Below are positions 16,938 through 24,319 of a stretch of DNA of 46,737 nucleotides, piece after piece. A program made the translations under genes and the position numbers. The notes beneath the pieces are model-generated. The model was not told the origin of the DNA. It saw only the letters and a program-made list of their open reading frames with translations, and ran no database searches. The first letter of the stretch is position 1. Each line of letters begins with the position of its first letter. The stretch is from Streptacidiphilus carbonis. Lineage in GTDB: Bacteria > Actinomycetota > Actinomycetes > Streptomycetales > Streptomycetaceae. Location: NCBI RefSeq assembly GCF_000787775.1, contig NZ_BBPM01000001.1, positions 53,443 through 100,179 on the forward strand, read 5' to 3'.

Positions 16938-17930
16938 TCAGCTGAAGTCGTAGACGGTGCGCTTGCGGAAGTACAGGAACTGGCAGGCCGTGACCAGCAG
17001 GATCAGTACGAAGAGCACGATCGAGAGGGCGGACGCGTAGCCGGCGTGGAAGAGCTGGAACGCTTGCTGGTAGATGTAGAAGTTCATCGTGGTGGTGGAG
17101 TCACCGGGCCCGCCCTGGGTCATCACGTACACGGTGTCGAACACCTGGAACGACCCGATCACGTTGGTGACCAGCACGAACAGCATCGACGGGCGCAGCA
17201 GCGGCAGGGTGATCCGGAAGAAGCGCTGCACGCCGGTGACCCCGTCCACCTCGGCGGCCTCGTAGATCGTCTGCGGGATCGCCTGAAGGCCGGCCAGCAG
17301 GAAGAGCATCGTGTAGCCGGTGTACTGCCAGACGTTCACCGAGGCGATCACCGGCATCGCCCAGCCCTTGTCGGTCAGCCAGTTCGGCCCGGCCACGCCC
17401 ACCAGCGCCAGCAGGTGGTTGACGACGCCGTTGCGCGGGTCGAACACCCAGGTCCAGACGATGCCCAGAGCCACCGGCATGGCCATCCAGGGCAGGACGA
17501 ACAGCACCCGGAAGACCTTGCCCCCGCGCAGCTTCCGGTTCAGCGCGATGGCGAGCAGCAGGGCCAGGACGGTCTGCGCCGGGATGTTCAGCAGCACGTA
17601 GTAGAGGGTGTTGTCCAGGGCGTTCCACGCACCGTGGTCGCCCGCGAGAGTGCGGTAGTTGGCCAGTCCGACGAAGTGCGGGTCGCCGATCAGGTCCCAG
17701 CTGAAGAGCGAGAGCACGAACACCCCGATGATCGGCAGCAGCAGGAACGCCACGAAACCGAACAGACTGGGCGCGATCAGCAGATACGCCTCGATCGACT
17801 CCCGCACGCGATATCGGCGCTCTCGCCGGGCCCGGCCGACCGGGGCCGGTCGGCTGCCTTCCGGAGCCGCCGACCCCACCTCGCCGACCACCAATGGGGT
17901 TGGCCTGTTGGCAGAAATGTTACCGGTCAC
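16938..17930 (-). CDS. sugar ABC transporter permease, first subunit (MalF/UgpA type)
   Basis: 330 residues if the GTG at 17930 is used. Membrane segments start at about residue 50 (LLIAPSLFGFVAFLLLPIIGVFVL), and the EAA loop is YEAAEVDGVTGVQRFFRITLPLL. First gene of the import operon. The GTG start lies inside a LacI-type palindrome (17918..17931). Either the message is leaderless with a start-overlapping operator, or translation starts at a later GTG such as 17891; no clear ribosome site decides this. The N-terminal 45 residues are Pro/Arg-rich and poorly conserved in this family. Confidence 0.88.
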   Translation of the reverse strand: MTGNISANRPTPLVVGEVGSAAPEGSRPAPVGRARRERRYRVRESIEAYLLIAPSLFGFVAFLLLPIIGVFVLSLFSWDLIGDPHFVGLANYRTLAGDHGAWNALDNTLYYVLLNIPAQTVLALLLAIALNRKLRGGKVFRVLFVLPWMAMPVALGIVWTWVFDPRNGVVNHLLALVGVAGPNWLTDKGWAMPVIASVNVWQYTGYTMLFLLAGLQAIPQTIYEAAEVDGVTGVQRFFRITLPLLRPSMLFVLVTNVIGSFQVFDTVYVMTQGGPGDSTTTMNFYIYQQAFQLFHAGYASALSIVLFVLILLVTACQFLYFRKRTVYDFS

Positions 17931-17931
17931 A
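17918..17931. promoter_or_regulatory. LacI-type operator overlapping the permease start
   Basis: TGTTACCGGTCACA is an almost perfect 14-bp palindrome sharing ACCGGT with the other two sites. It covers the proposed GTG start of the importer operon. Confidence 0.7.
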
Positions 17932-18080
17932 ATTTTTGGTACCCCAGAGGTGTGGCTGCGGACAGGGTGAGGGTGAGCCTCGGGCGCTTGTATGCGCAGC
18001 TCAGAAGTGTCTTATGGGCGGAGGGTCGGAGAGTGTCGTAGTGACGTCGCTCCGGTTAACCCCGCGGTGACATGGCAAAG

Positions 18081-18094
18081 AATTACCGGTAACA
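18081..18094. promoter_or_regulatory. LacI-type operator, perfect TTACCGGTAA palindrome
   Basis: AATTACCGGTAACA has a perfect 10-bp core. It lies 150 bp upstream of the importer start and gives the best consensus for the alpha-galactoside LacI. Confidence 0.75.
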
Positions 18095-18212
18095 CGATGG
18101 GCCGTCAAGGGGCCGGGCAGGATTCGAGGCTCGCCGGAGACCGCCGGCGCGGTCCTGCCGCGGTCGCTCGCGACGGTCCGCAGACGGAGGGTGCGCCTCA
18201 CGCGCGGCAGTG

Positions 18213-18246
18213 CGCCGTGGTGGGCCGTCAAAGCCCCACCACGGCG
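18213..18246 (-). terminator. hairpin terminator of the VOC-oxidoreductase-isomerase operon
   Basis: A perfect 12-bp stem CGCCGTGGTGGG / CCCACCACGGCG with a 10-nt loop, 60 bp past the stop of the gene ending at 18306. Confidence 0.75.
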
Positions 18247-18262
18247 ACCGTCCCCTTCCGGG

Positions 18263-18300
18263 CGGACCGGCTCGGACCGGCGCTCGGACCGGCGCTCGGA
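18263..18300. repeat. short 12-bp tandem repeat just after a stop codon
   Basis: CGGACCGGCGCT occurs twice in tandem, preceded by a 10-bp version (CGGACCGGCT) and followed by CGGA. It begins five bases beyond the stop of the TIM-barrel gene at 18306. Confidence 0.75.
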
Positions 18301-18305
18301 TCCCG

Positions 18306-19307
18306 TCAGATCCCCGCTGCCGCGGCGGCGGCCTTGAGGTTCTCGGCGGCCAGGCGGAGCCCCTCGACCTGGTCGAGTTCCTGGTCCTCGTGCTCGATGT
18401 TCACCGCCATGTCCGGGTCGACGGCGTGGAGCGCCCGCAGGAAGTCCGTCCAGAACGGGATGTCGTGGCCGCGGCCGACGGCGACGAAGTCCCAGGAGGC
18501 GCTCTTCGGCCAGCGGCTGAGGGTGTAGCGGCCGCCGAGGGAGACCGCGCCGGGCTCGTCGGGCAGGACGCGCTCATGGCGGTCGTCGAGCACGCCGTAG
18601 ACCCGGGCCTCGGGGTTGATCCGGGTGTCCTTGGCGGCGGCATTGCAGACCAGGCTGCCGAGCTTCTCGACGGCCGCGACCGGGTCGATGCCCTGCCAGA
18701 ACAGGTGGCTCGGATCCAGTTCCGCGCCGACGTGCGTCGCGTTGATCGCGGTGGCCAGACGCTCCATGGTGCCCGGGTTGTACACCAGGTTGTGCGGGTG
18801 CATCTCGATGCACACCTTCACGTCGGCGGCCGCGGCCCTGGCCTGGATGTCCTTCCAGTAGGGGATCGCGACCTCGTTCCACTGGTAGTCGCGGGCGTCG
18901 AGGTAGGCGCTGTCCCAGGGCAGGACGCTCCAGGCGGGCAGACGGCCGCCGGGGTCCGCCGCGGGCAGTCCGGACATCGTGACGACGCGCTTGACGCCCA
19001 GCAGCGCGGCCAGCTCGATGGCCTCCCGGACGTCGTTGCCGTGCTTCTCCCGGACCTCGGGGTCGGGGTGCAGCGGGTTGCCGTTGCAGTTCAGCGCCGT
19101 CAGGGTCACGTCGGCCGCGGCGAACTGTGCCAGGTACTCCTCGCGAGCGGCCCGGCTCGCCCGGATCTCGGCGGCGGGCAGGTGGGGCGCAGGGAGGAAG
19201 CCCCCCGAGTTGATCTCCGCGCTGTCCAGCCCGAGGCTGCGCAGGATGCGCAGGGCCTCGGGGAGCGGCTTGTCGTGCAGGACGGCGGTGTAGGCACCGA
19301 GCTTCAT
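18306..19307 (-). CDS. xylose-isomerase-like TIM barrel protein (sugar epimerase/isomerase or keto-sugar lyase)
   Basis: 333 residues, with GAGGAG five bases before the ATG. The fold is recognised from the N-terminal strand MKLGAYTAVL and metal-ligand motifs: E168 in IEMHPHN, D198 and H201 in AELDPSHL, and E305 in NIEHED. This is the set used by xylose-isomerase-like enzymes to bind Mn, Mg or Co. It is the last gene of a three-gene minus operon (VOC, oxidoreductase, this). Together with dehydrogenases, such proteins isomerise or cleave keto-sugars; the substrate is unknown. Confidence 0.85.
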   Translation of the reverse strand: MKLGAYTAVLHDKPLPEALRILRSLGLDSAEINSGGFLPAPHLPAAEIRASRAAREEYLAQFAAADVTLTALNCNGNPLHPDPEVREKHGNDVREAIELAALLGVKRVVTMSGLPAADPGGRLPAWSVLPWDSAYLDARDYQWNEVAIPYWKDIQARAAAADVKVCIEMHPHNLVYNPGTMERLATAINATHVGAELDPSHLFWQGIDPVAAVEKLGSLVCNAAAKDTRINPEARVYGVLDDRHERVLPDEPGAVSLGGRYTLSRWPKSASWDFVAVGRGHDIPFWTDFLRALHAVDPDMAVNIEHEDQELDQVEGLRLAAENLKAAAAAAGI

Positions 19308-19339
19308 GCGGGCTCCTCGTCGTGGGGTGTTGCTCGTGT

Positions 19340-19367
19340 GGTCATGCCCGAGTGGTCATGCCCGAGT
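19340..19367. repeat. two tandem 14-bp units over the stop of the oxidoreductase gene
   Basis: GGTCATGCCCGAGT occurs twice head to tail. The second copy contains the TGA stop of the gene ending at 19356. Confidence 0.85.
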
Positions 19368-20552
19368 GGACTGGAGGACGCTGACGCTCCTGCCGTCCGC
19401 GTCCGCGGCGGCCACGACGGCGTCGAGCACCTTCAGGTTGTGGAGGCCGTCGGCGAGGGTGGGGCAGCGCGGCAGGCGGTCGAGGCCGGCGATCTGCTCC
19501 AGGAAGGCGCGGGCCTGGAAGGCGAAGAGGTCGTTCTGCCCGTAGCCGACGCCGGGGAAGTCCATGGGCAGGCCGCGGGTGAGGTAGGGGTGGGCGGGGC
19601 CGGCGAGGACCTGGCGGTAACCGTTGACCGCGTCGGGGGATCCGGGCCCCGCGATGGTGAACTCGGCGGCTCTGGCGAGGTCGAAGGTGGCCGCGCCGTT
19701 CTCGCAGAAGACCTCGAAGCCGAGGGAGTTGGGCAGTCCGTAGGCGATCCGGGAGACGGAGAAGGTGCCGACGGCGCCGCTCTCGAAGGTGAGGGTGAAC
19801 GTCGCGACGTCCTCGTTCTCCACCCGCTCCCGGACCTCGCTGACCTGGACGCCGGCGGCGTGACCGACGACCGCGCCGAGGGCCCGCGGCCGGTCCGGCA
19901 CCAGAGTGGACAGGACCGTGCCGCGCACGCTCCGGACCGGGCCGCACAGGAATTCGCCCAGGTCCACCAGGTGGCTGCCGATGTCCGAGAGCGCCCCGGT
20001 CCCGGGAGCGCCCAGGTAGCGCCAGCTCATCGGGGCGTCCGGGTCGAATCCGTAGTCGCACCAGTAGTGGCCGTTGAAGTGCCGCACCGGCCCCAGCGCA
20101 CCCTGGGCGACCTGCTCGCGGATCGCGTTGATCGCGGGAGAGCGGCGGTAGGTGAAACCGGTGGCCGCGACCCGGTCGGTCCTGGGCGCCGCGTCCACCA
20201 TGGCCTGCGCGTCGGCCACGGTGGGCGCCAGCGGCTTCTCGCACAGCACGTGCTTTCCCGCCGCCAGCAGGCCCTCGACGATCTCGCGGTGCAGGTGGTT
20301 GGCGACCACGACGCTCACCGCGTCGATGTCCGGAGCCGCGGCGATCGCCTCCCAGCCGGTCTCGGCGCGCTGGTAGCCGAAGCGCTCGGCCGCGTCCCGG
20401 GCGAAGGGCTCGTGGGCGTCGGCGACGGCGACCAGCCGCACCTCCGGCAGGTCGAGGCCGTAGAGGGTCGACGCGGTCCGGTATCCGTTCAGGTGCGCGC
20501 GGCCGGCCATACCCGCGCCGATGACCGCCACCCCGATGGAGTCCTGCTTCAT
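19356..20552 (-). CDS. Gfo/Idh/MocA family oxidoreductase
   Basis: 398 residues. The Rossmann fold has the nucleotide loop GAGMAG (12-17). The catalytic set of this family is complete: K106 in CEKP, D190 and H194 in ALSDIGSHLVD. It should oxidise or reduce a sugar or cyclitol with NAD(P). The start region is a perfect 17-bp duplication, so a six-codon leader (MKQDSI) overlaps the true ATG as ATGA and supplies an AGGA seven bases before it. Middle gene of the operon with the VOC protein upstream and the TIM barrel downstream. Which hydroxyl it acts on is unknown. Confidence 0.9.
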   Translation of the reverse strand: MKQDSIGVAVIGAGMAGRAHLNGYRTASTLYGLDLPEVRLVAVADAHEPFARDAAERFGYQRAETGWEAIAAAPDIDAVSVVVANHLHREIVEGLLAAGKHVLCEKPLAPTVADAQAMVDAAPRTDRVAATGFTYRRSPAINAIREQVAQGALGPVRHFNGHYWCDYGFDPDAPMSWRYLGAPGTGALSDIGSHLVDLGEFLCGPVRSVRGTVLSTLVPDRPRALGAVVGHAAGVQVSEVRERVENEDVATFTLTFESGAVGTFSVSRIAYGLPNSLGFEVFCENGAATFDLARAAEFTIAGPGSPDAVNGYRQVLAGPAHPYLTRGLPMDFPGVGYGQNDLFAFQARAFLEQIAGLDRLPRCPTLADGLHNLKVLDAVVAAADADGRSVSVLQSTRA

Positions 20553-20569
20553 ATGGAGTCCTGCTTCAT
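20536..20569 (-). repeat. 17-bp start-codon duplication creating a leader minicistron
   Basis: ATGGAGTCCTGCTTCAT occurs twice in tandem. Read on the minus strand, each copy is ATG plus four codons. The upstream copy encodes MKQDSI and stops at the TGA overlapping the second ATG (20549..20569). An AGGG sits eight bases before the leader ATG. Confidence 0.85.
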
Positions 20570-20604
20570 GGGGACAACCCTTCGTGCGTTCAGGGAAGTT
20601 CGGC

Positions 20605-20958
20605 TCAGCGAGCGGCTTCGTGCAGTTCGACGGCGTTGCCCGCCGGATCGGACAGGAAGGACTGGCGGGCCCTGCCGATGGCGACAGGCGCGCTCACCGT
20701 GAGCCCCGCAGCCCGGAGTTCGGCCACTGCCTCGTCCAAGTCCTCGACGAGCACCGCGAAGTGCTGGCCTCGGGCGGGCGGCGGGTCGGCGTGAACGAGG
20801 TGCAGCTGCTGTGCTCCCGCGTCGAGCCAGGCGCCGGGGCCGAGCGATGCCGGCCGATCATGGCGGAGGGTCAGGCCGAGCACCCGGGTGTAGAAGTCCA
20901 CGGCCTCGGCGAGATCCGTGACGCAGATCGAAACGTGGTGGACAGCGACGGCCTTCAT
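20605..20958 (-). CDS. VOC-fold (glyoxalase/bleomycin-resistance type) protein
   Basis: 117 residues with AGGAGG nine bases before the ATG. Two beta-alpha-beta-beta-beta half modules are visible: VAVHHVSICVTDLAEAVDFYTRVLGL in the first and HFAVLVEDLDEAVAEL in the second. Possible metal ligands are H8, H55 (QLHLVH), H67 and the Glu of NAVELHE at the end. Families of this size act as metal-dependent epimerases, lyases or dioxygenases, or simply bind ligands. It is first in the leftward operon with an oxidoreductase and an isomerase, so a step on a keto-sugar is plausible. Confidence 0.85.
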   Translation of the reverse strand: MKAVAVHHVSICVTDLAEAVDFYTRVLGLTLRHDRPASLGPGAWLDAGAQQLHLVHADPPPARGQHFAVLVEDLDEAVAELRAAGLTVSAPVAIGRARQSFLSDPAGNAVELHEAAR

Positions 20959-20981
20959 GGCGGAGACCTCCTACCAGCAGG

Positions 20982-21012
20982 GTCTAGCACGTGCTAGTGG
21001 CACGTGCTAGAC
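20982..21012. promoter_or_regulatory. nested LacI-type operator between the two arms of the module
   Basis: GTCTAGCACGTG and CACGTGCTAGAC form a perfect 12-bp inverted repeat with a 7-bp spacer. Nested in it is the 14-bp palindrome CTAGCACGTGCTAG (20984..20997). Two CACGTG cores result, 13 bp apart. The gap separates divergent genes. The LacI at 22278..23309 is the probable binder. Confidence 0.75.
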
Positions 21013-21120
21013 AGCCTGGCCCGAGCCTGGTTTCATGTCAAGACATATGCATGACGTACGCATGGCGTGCGCCCTGCGAAGGCGCCGTGCGAGAGCACGA
21101 CACGGAACGGAGTGTGGGCC

Positions 21121-22281
21121 ATGGAGAAGCGTCGGCGGCTCGGCGTCGCGGTGGTCGGCTTCGGCTGGATGGGCCGGGTGCACACCCAGGCGTACGCCCG
21201 GGTGCTGCACCACTTCCCGCAGCTGACGGTGCGTCCGGAGCTCGTCGCGGTCGCCGACGAGGTGCCAGGACGCGCGCAGCAGGCCGCCGATCAGTTCGGC
21301 TTCGCCAGCGCGCTGGACGACTGGCGGGAGGTGGCGGCCGATCCGCGGGTCGACGTGGTGAGCATCGCCGCCCCGAACTTCCTGCACGCCGAGATCGGCG
21401 TCGCCATGGCCGGGGCGGGCAAGCACATCTGGATCGAGAAGCCGGTCGGGCTGTCCGCCGCCGACGCGCGGGCGGTCGCCGACGCGGCCGCCGGGGCCGG
21501 AGTCCAGGGCACGGTGGGCTTCAACTACCGCAACGCGCCGGCCGTGGCCGCCGCCCGTGAGCTGATCGCCTCCGGCGCCCTCGGCACGGTCACCCACGCC
21601 AGGATCCGCCTGTTCAGCGACTACGCCGCCCACCCCGACGGTGCGCTGACCTGGCGGTACGAGCGCGAGCGCGGCGGCAGCGGAGTACTGGGCGACCTCG
21701 CCTCGCACGGCGTGGACCTCGCCCGGCACCTGCTCGGTGAGATCGACTCGCTGGTCGCCGACACCGCGGTCTTCCTGGCTGAGCGGCCCCGTCCGACCGG
21801 TGCCACGGCCGGCCACACCAGGGCGGCGGGCGGCGAGTCGGGCCCGGTGGAGAACGAGGACTACGTGTCCTGCCTGCTGCGCTTCGTCTCCGGCGCGCGC
21901 GGGGTCCTGGAGGCCTGCCGGGTCTCGGTGGGCGAGCAGAACAACTACGGCTTCGAGATCCACGGCACCGAGGGCGCGGTGTTCTGGGACTTCCGCCGGA
22001 TGGGCGAGCTCGGCCTCAGCCTCGGGACGGCGTACCAGGACCAGCCGGTGAGCACCCTGTACGTCGGTCCCGGCCACGGCGAGTACGCCGCCTTCCAACC
22101 GGGCGCGGCCAACAGCATGGGCTATGACGACCTCAAGGTCGTCGAGGCGTACGCCTTCCTGCGCTCGGTGGCCGAGGGCACGCCGTACGGGGCCACCCTC
22201 CGGGACGCCGTCCGCAGTGCCGAGGCACTGGACGCCATGGCGGGCTCCGCCGAGCAGGGCGGCTGGGTGAGGCTGTCATGA
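21121..22281 (+). CDS. Gfo/Idh/MocA family oxidoreductase
   Basis: 386 residues from ATG 21121, the first start with a GGAG at a usable distance; an earlier in-frame ATG at 21067 would add 18 unconserved residues. Rossmann loop GFGWMG (13-18), K107 in IEKP, and D192/H196 in VLGDLASHGVD give a complete catalytic set. The C-terminal half has NYGFEIHGTEGAVFWDF, usual for this family. Its stop overlaps the following LacI start by 4 bp, so the two are translationally coupled. It is divergent from the VOC-oxidoreductase-isomerase operon. It may carry out the reverse redox step to the oxidoreductase at 19356. Confidence 0.9.
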   Translation: MEKRRRLGVAVVGFGWMGRVHTQAYARVLHHFPQLTVRPELVAVADEVPGRAQQAADQFGFASALDDWREVAADPRVDVVSIAAPNFLHAEIGVAMAGAGKHIWIEKPVGLSAADARAVADAAAGAGVQGTVGFNYRNAPAVAAARELIASGALGTVTHARIRLFSDYAAHPDGALTWRYERERGGSGVLGDLASHGVDLARHLLGEIDSLVADTAVFLAERPRPTGATAGHTRAAGGESGPVENEDYVSCLLRFVSGARGVLEACRVSVGEQNNYGFEIHGTEGAVFWDFRRMGELGLSLGTAYQDQPVSTLYVGPGHGEYAAFQPGAANSMGYDDLKVVEAYAFLRSVAEGTPYGATLRDAVRSAEALDAMAGSAEQGGWVRLS

Positions 22282-23309
22282 GCGGGCGCAGCGACGTGGC
22301 GAGCACAGGGAGGCGGCCGACCATGGCGGACGTGGCCGCGCGTGTCGGGGTCTCCCGCGCCCTGGTCTCCCTGGTGTTCCGAGGCGCCGAGGGGGCCAGC
22401 CAGGAGACCCGCGAGCGGGTGTTCCGGGCGGCGGCCGAGTGCGGCTACCAGCCGGACACCGCGGCCCGGATGCTCCGGCGCCGGCGTAGCGGCTTCCTGG
22501 GCGTGGTGTACACGGCGAGCGACCCGTTCCACGCCGAGCTGGTCGAGGCCGTCTACCCGGCGGCCGAACAGCGCGGCTACAACGTCGTGCTGAGCGCGGT
22601 GACGGCGGCGCGGGACGAACGCGAGGCCGTGGGGGACCTGCTGGGCTTCCGCAGCGAGGCGCTGATGGTGATCGGCCACCGGGCCCTGTCCGAGGAGCTC
22701 GCCCCGCTGGTGGCCGGGACGCCGGCGGTCACCGTCGGCGCCCGGCTGCCGGGTACCCCGTTCGACTCGGTGCGGACCAATGACGCCCAGGGCGTACGCC
22801 AAGCCGTGGACCATCTCGTGGAGTCGGGCCACCGGTCCATCGCGCACATCGACGGCGGGTCCATGCTCAGCGCCGCCGCGCGCCGCCGGGGCTACCGGGA
22901 GGCGATGCGCCGGCACGGATTGCAGGAGGAGATCACCGTGCTGCCGGGTGACTACTCCGAGGACTCCGGCGTCCGCGCGGCGCACGAGCTGTGCCGGAGG
23001 GACCGGCTGCCCACAGCCGTCGTCGCCGGGAACGACCGGTGCGCCGTCGGGCTGCTCGACTCCCTGCTGCGGCTCGGCGTCGACGTGCCGGGCGAGGTGT
23101 CCGTGGTCGGCTACGACGACAGCCAGCTGGCCCGGCTCTCCCACGTGGACCTGACCACGGTCCGCCAGGACGCCGGGCAGACGGCCGAGTCAGCGATCCA
23201 GGCGCTGGTCGAGCGCCTGGACGGGGGCCGCACCGAGGCGAAGGACGTGGTGCTCCGGCCGGAGCTGATCGTCCGGGGCACCACGGGCCCTCCCCGGACG
23301 GCTTCATGA
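22278..23309 (+). CDS. LacI-family regulator
   Basis: 343 residues. HTH at about 16-40 (MADVAARVGVSRALVSLVFRG), hinge ending in AARMLRRRRSG, then the PBP-like effector domain with VIGHRALSEEL, VAGNDRCAVGLLD and VSVVGYDDSQLARLSHVDLTTV. The start overlaps the preceding oxidoreductase stop (ATGA). It should control the divergent pair of transcripts through the CACGTG-containing operator 1.3 kb upstream. Its 3' end overlaps the convergent gene at 23304 by 6 bp. Confidence 0.9.
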   Translation: MSGRSDVASTGRRPTMADVAARVGVSRALVSLVFRGAEGASQETRERVFRAAAECGYQPDTAARMLRRRRSGFLGVVYTASDPFHAELVEAVYPAAEQRGYNVVLSAVTAARDEREAVGDLLGFRSEALMVIGHRALSEELAPLVAGTPAVTVGARLPGTPFDSVRTNDAQGVRQAVDHLVESGHRSIAHIDGGSMLSAAARRRGYREAMRRHGLQEEITVLPGDYSEDSGVRAAHELCRRDRLPTAVVAGNDRCAVGLLDSLLRLGVDVPGEVSVVGYDDSQLARLSHVDLTTVRQDAGQTAESAIQALVERLDGGRTEAKDVVLRPELIVRGTTGPPRTAS

Positions 23310-24308
23310 ACTGCGTACCTCTCCGATCTGCACCGTGCGGTGCCGGTGCAGCGACAGGGTGCAGGCTTCGGCGATCCAGCCGGCCTCCAGCGCGTCGGCG
23401 ACGGTGCAGGGAGAGGGCCGCCGACCGGCGACGACCTCGGTGAACGCGGCGAGCTCGGCGCGGTAGGCGGCCGTGAAGCGGTCCATGAAGGAGGAGCGCG
23501 GCTTTCCTGCCGGGAACGTGGTGCCGGGTTCGACGGAGCGCAGCGGCAGCCTGTCCTCCAGGCCGACGGCGATGCTGTCGTGGAAGCCGTGCAGCTCCAT
23601 CCGGACGTCGTAACCGCGGGCGTTGTGGCGGCTGTTGGAGACCACGGCGAGGGTGCCGTCGTCCAGGGTGAGGATCGCGGCGGTGGTGTCGGCGTCGCCT
23701 GCGGCGGCGATGTGGTCGGCGCCGCGGTTGCCTCCGGTGGCATAGACCTCGGTGACCTCGCGGCCGGTGACCCAGCGGATGATGTCGAAGTCGTGGACCG
23801 AGCAGTCGCGGAAGATGCCGCCGGAGACGGCGACGTACGCGGGCGGCGGGGGTTCGGGGTCCAGGGTGGTGGACCGTACGGTGTGCAGCGGGCCCAGCTC
23901 GCCGCTGACGACGGCGGCGCGGGCTGCGGCGAATCCGGCGTCGAAGCGCCGGTTGTAGCCGATCTGGATCTCGACGCCGCTGTCCCGGACCGCGCGCGCC
24001 ACGTCGACGCCTTCCCTCATGGTGCGGGCGACGGGCTTCTCGCAGAAGACCGGAACGCCCGCCGCCACGACGGCGAGGATGAGCGAGGGGTGGGCGTCGG
24101 TGGCGGCGGCGATCACCACGCCGTCCACACCGGCTGCGAGCACCGCCTCCGGCGAGTCCACCGCCTCGGCGCCGAACTTCTGTGCGGCGGCCTCGGCCGC
24201 GCCCGTGAACGGGTCGGTGACGACCAGGGATTCGACGATGTCCAGCCCGGCGAGGGTCTCGGCGTGCAGCGCGCCGATCCGGCCGAGGCCCAGGAGTCCG
24301 ATACGCAC
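23304..24308 (-). CDS. inositol 2-dehydrogenase-like oxidoreductase (Gfo/Idh/MocA)
   Basis: 334 residues from a GTG at 24308 with AAAAGG eight bases upstream. Nucleotide loop GLGRIG (7-12), K91 in CEKP, D168 and H172 in FRDCSVHDFD: the catalytic triad spacing of IolG/IdhA enzymes. Last gene of the long leftward inositol operon, 11 bp after the SDR gene. Probably acts on a stereoisomer or derivative of inositol (scyllo- or chiro-type), since a better IolG match lies at 26436. It ends overlapping the convergent LacI gene. Confidence 0.85.
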   Translation of the reverse strand: MRIGLLGLGRIGALHAETLAGLDIVESLVVTDPFTGAAEAAAQKFGAEAVDSPEAVLAAGVDGVVIAAATDAHPSLILAVVAAGVPVFCEKPVARTMREGVDVARAVRDSGVEIQIGYNRRFDAGFAAARAAVVSGELGPLHTVRSTTLDPEPPPPAYVAVSGGIFRDCSVHDFDIIRWVTGREVTEVYATGGNRGADHIAAAGDADTTAAILTLDDGTLAVVSNSRHNARGYDVRMELHGFHDSIAVGLEDRLPLRSVEPGTTFPAGKPRSSFMDRFTAAYRAELAAFTEVVAGRRPSPCTVADALEAGWIAEACTLSLHRHRTVQIGEVRSS

Positions 24309-24319
24309 GTGATGCCTTT

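Larger units (their letters stand above)
17931..18305. other. 375-bp gap holding the importer promoter region and a terminator
   Basis: No gene is seen. The left part serves the leftward importer operon, with operators at both ends of its control region (17918 and 18081, centres 163 bp apart). The right part holds the terminator and a short tandem repeat that follow the TIM-barrel gene. No confident -35/-10 pair could be named. Confidence 0.6.

Noticed and set aside
18210-20702. 830-codon open frame on the plus strand
   Set aside because: Antisense to the TIM-barrel and oxidoreductase genes; no ribosome site and no recognisable domain.
21030-21070. ATGC/GCAT-rich stretch as a second operator
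   Set aside because: The symmetry is imperfect and short; the clear palindrome at 20982..21012 explains regulation of this gap better.
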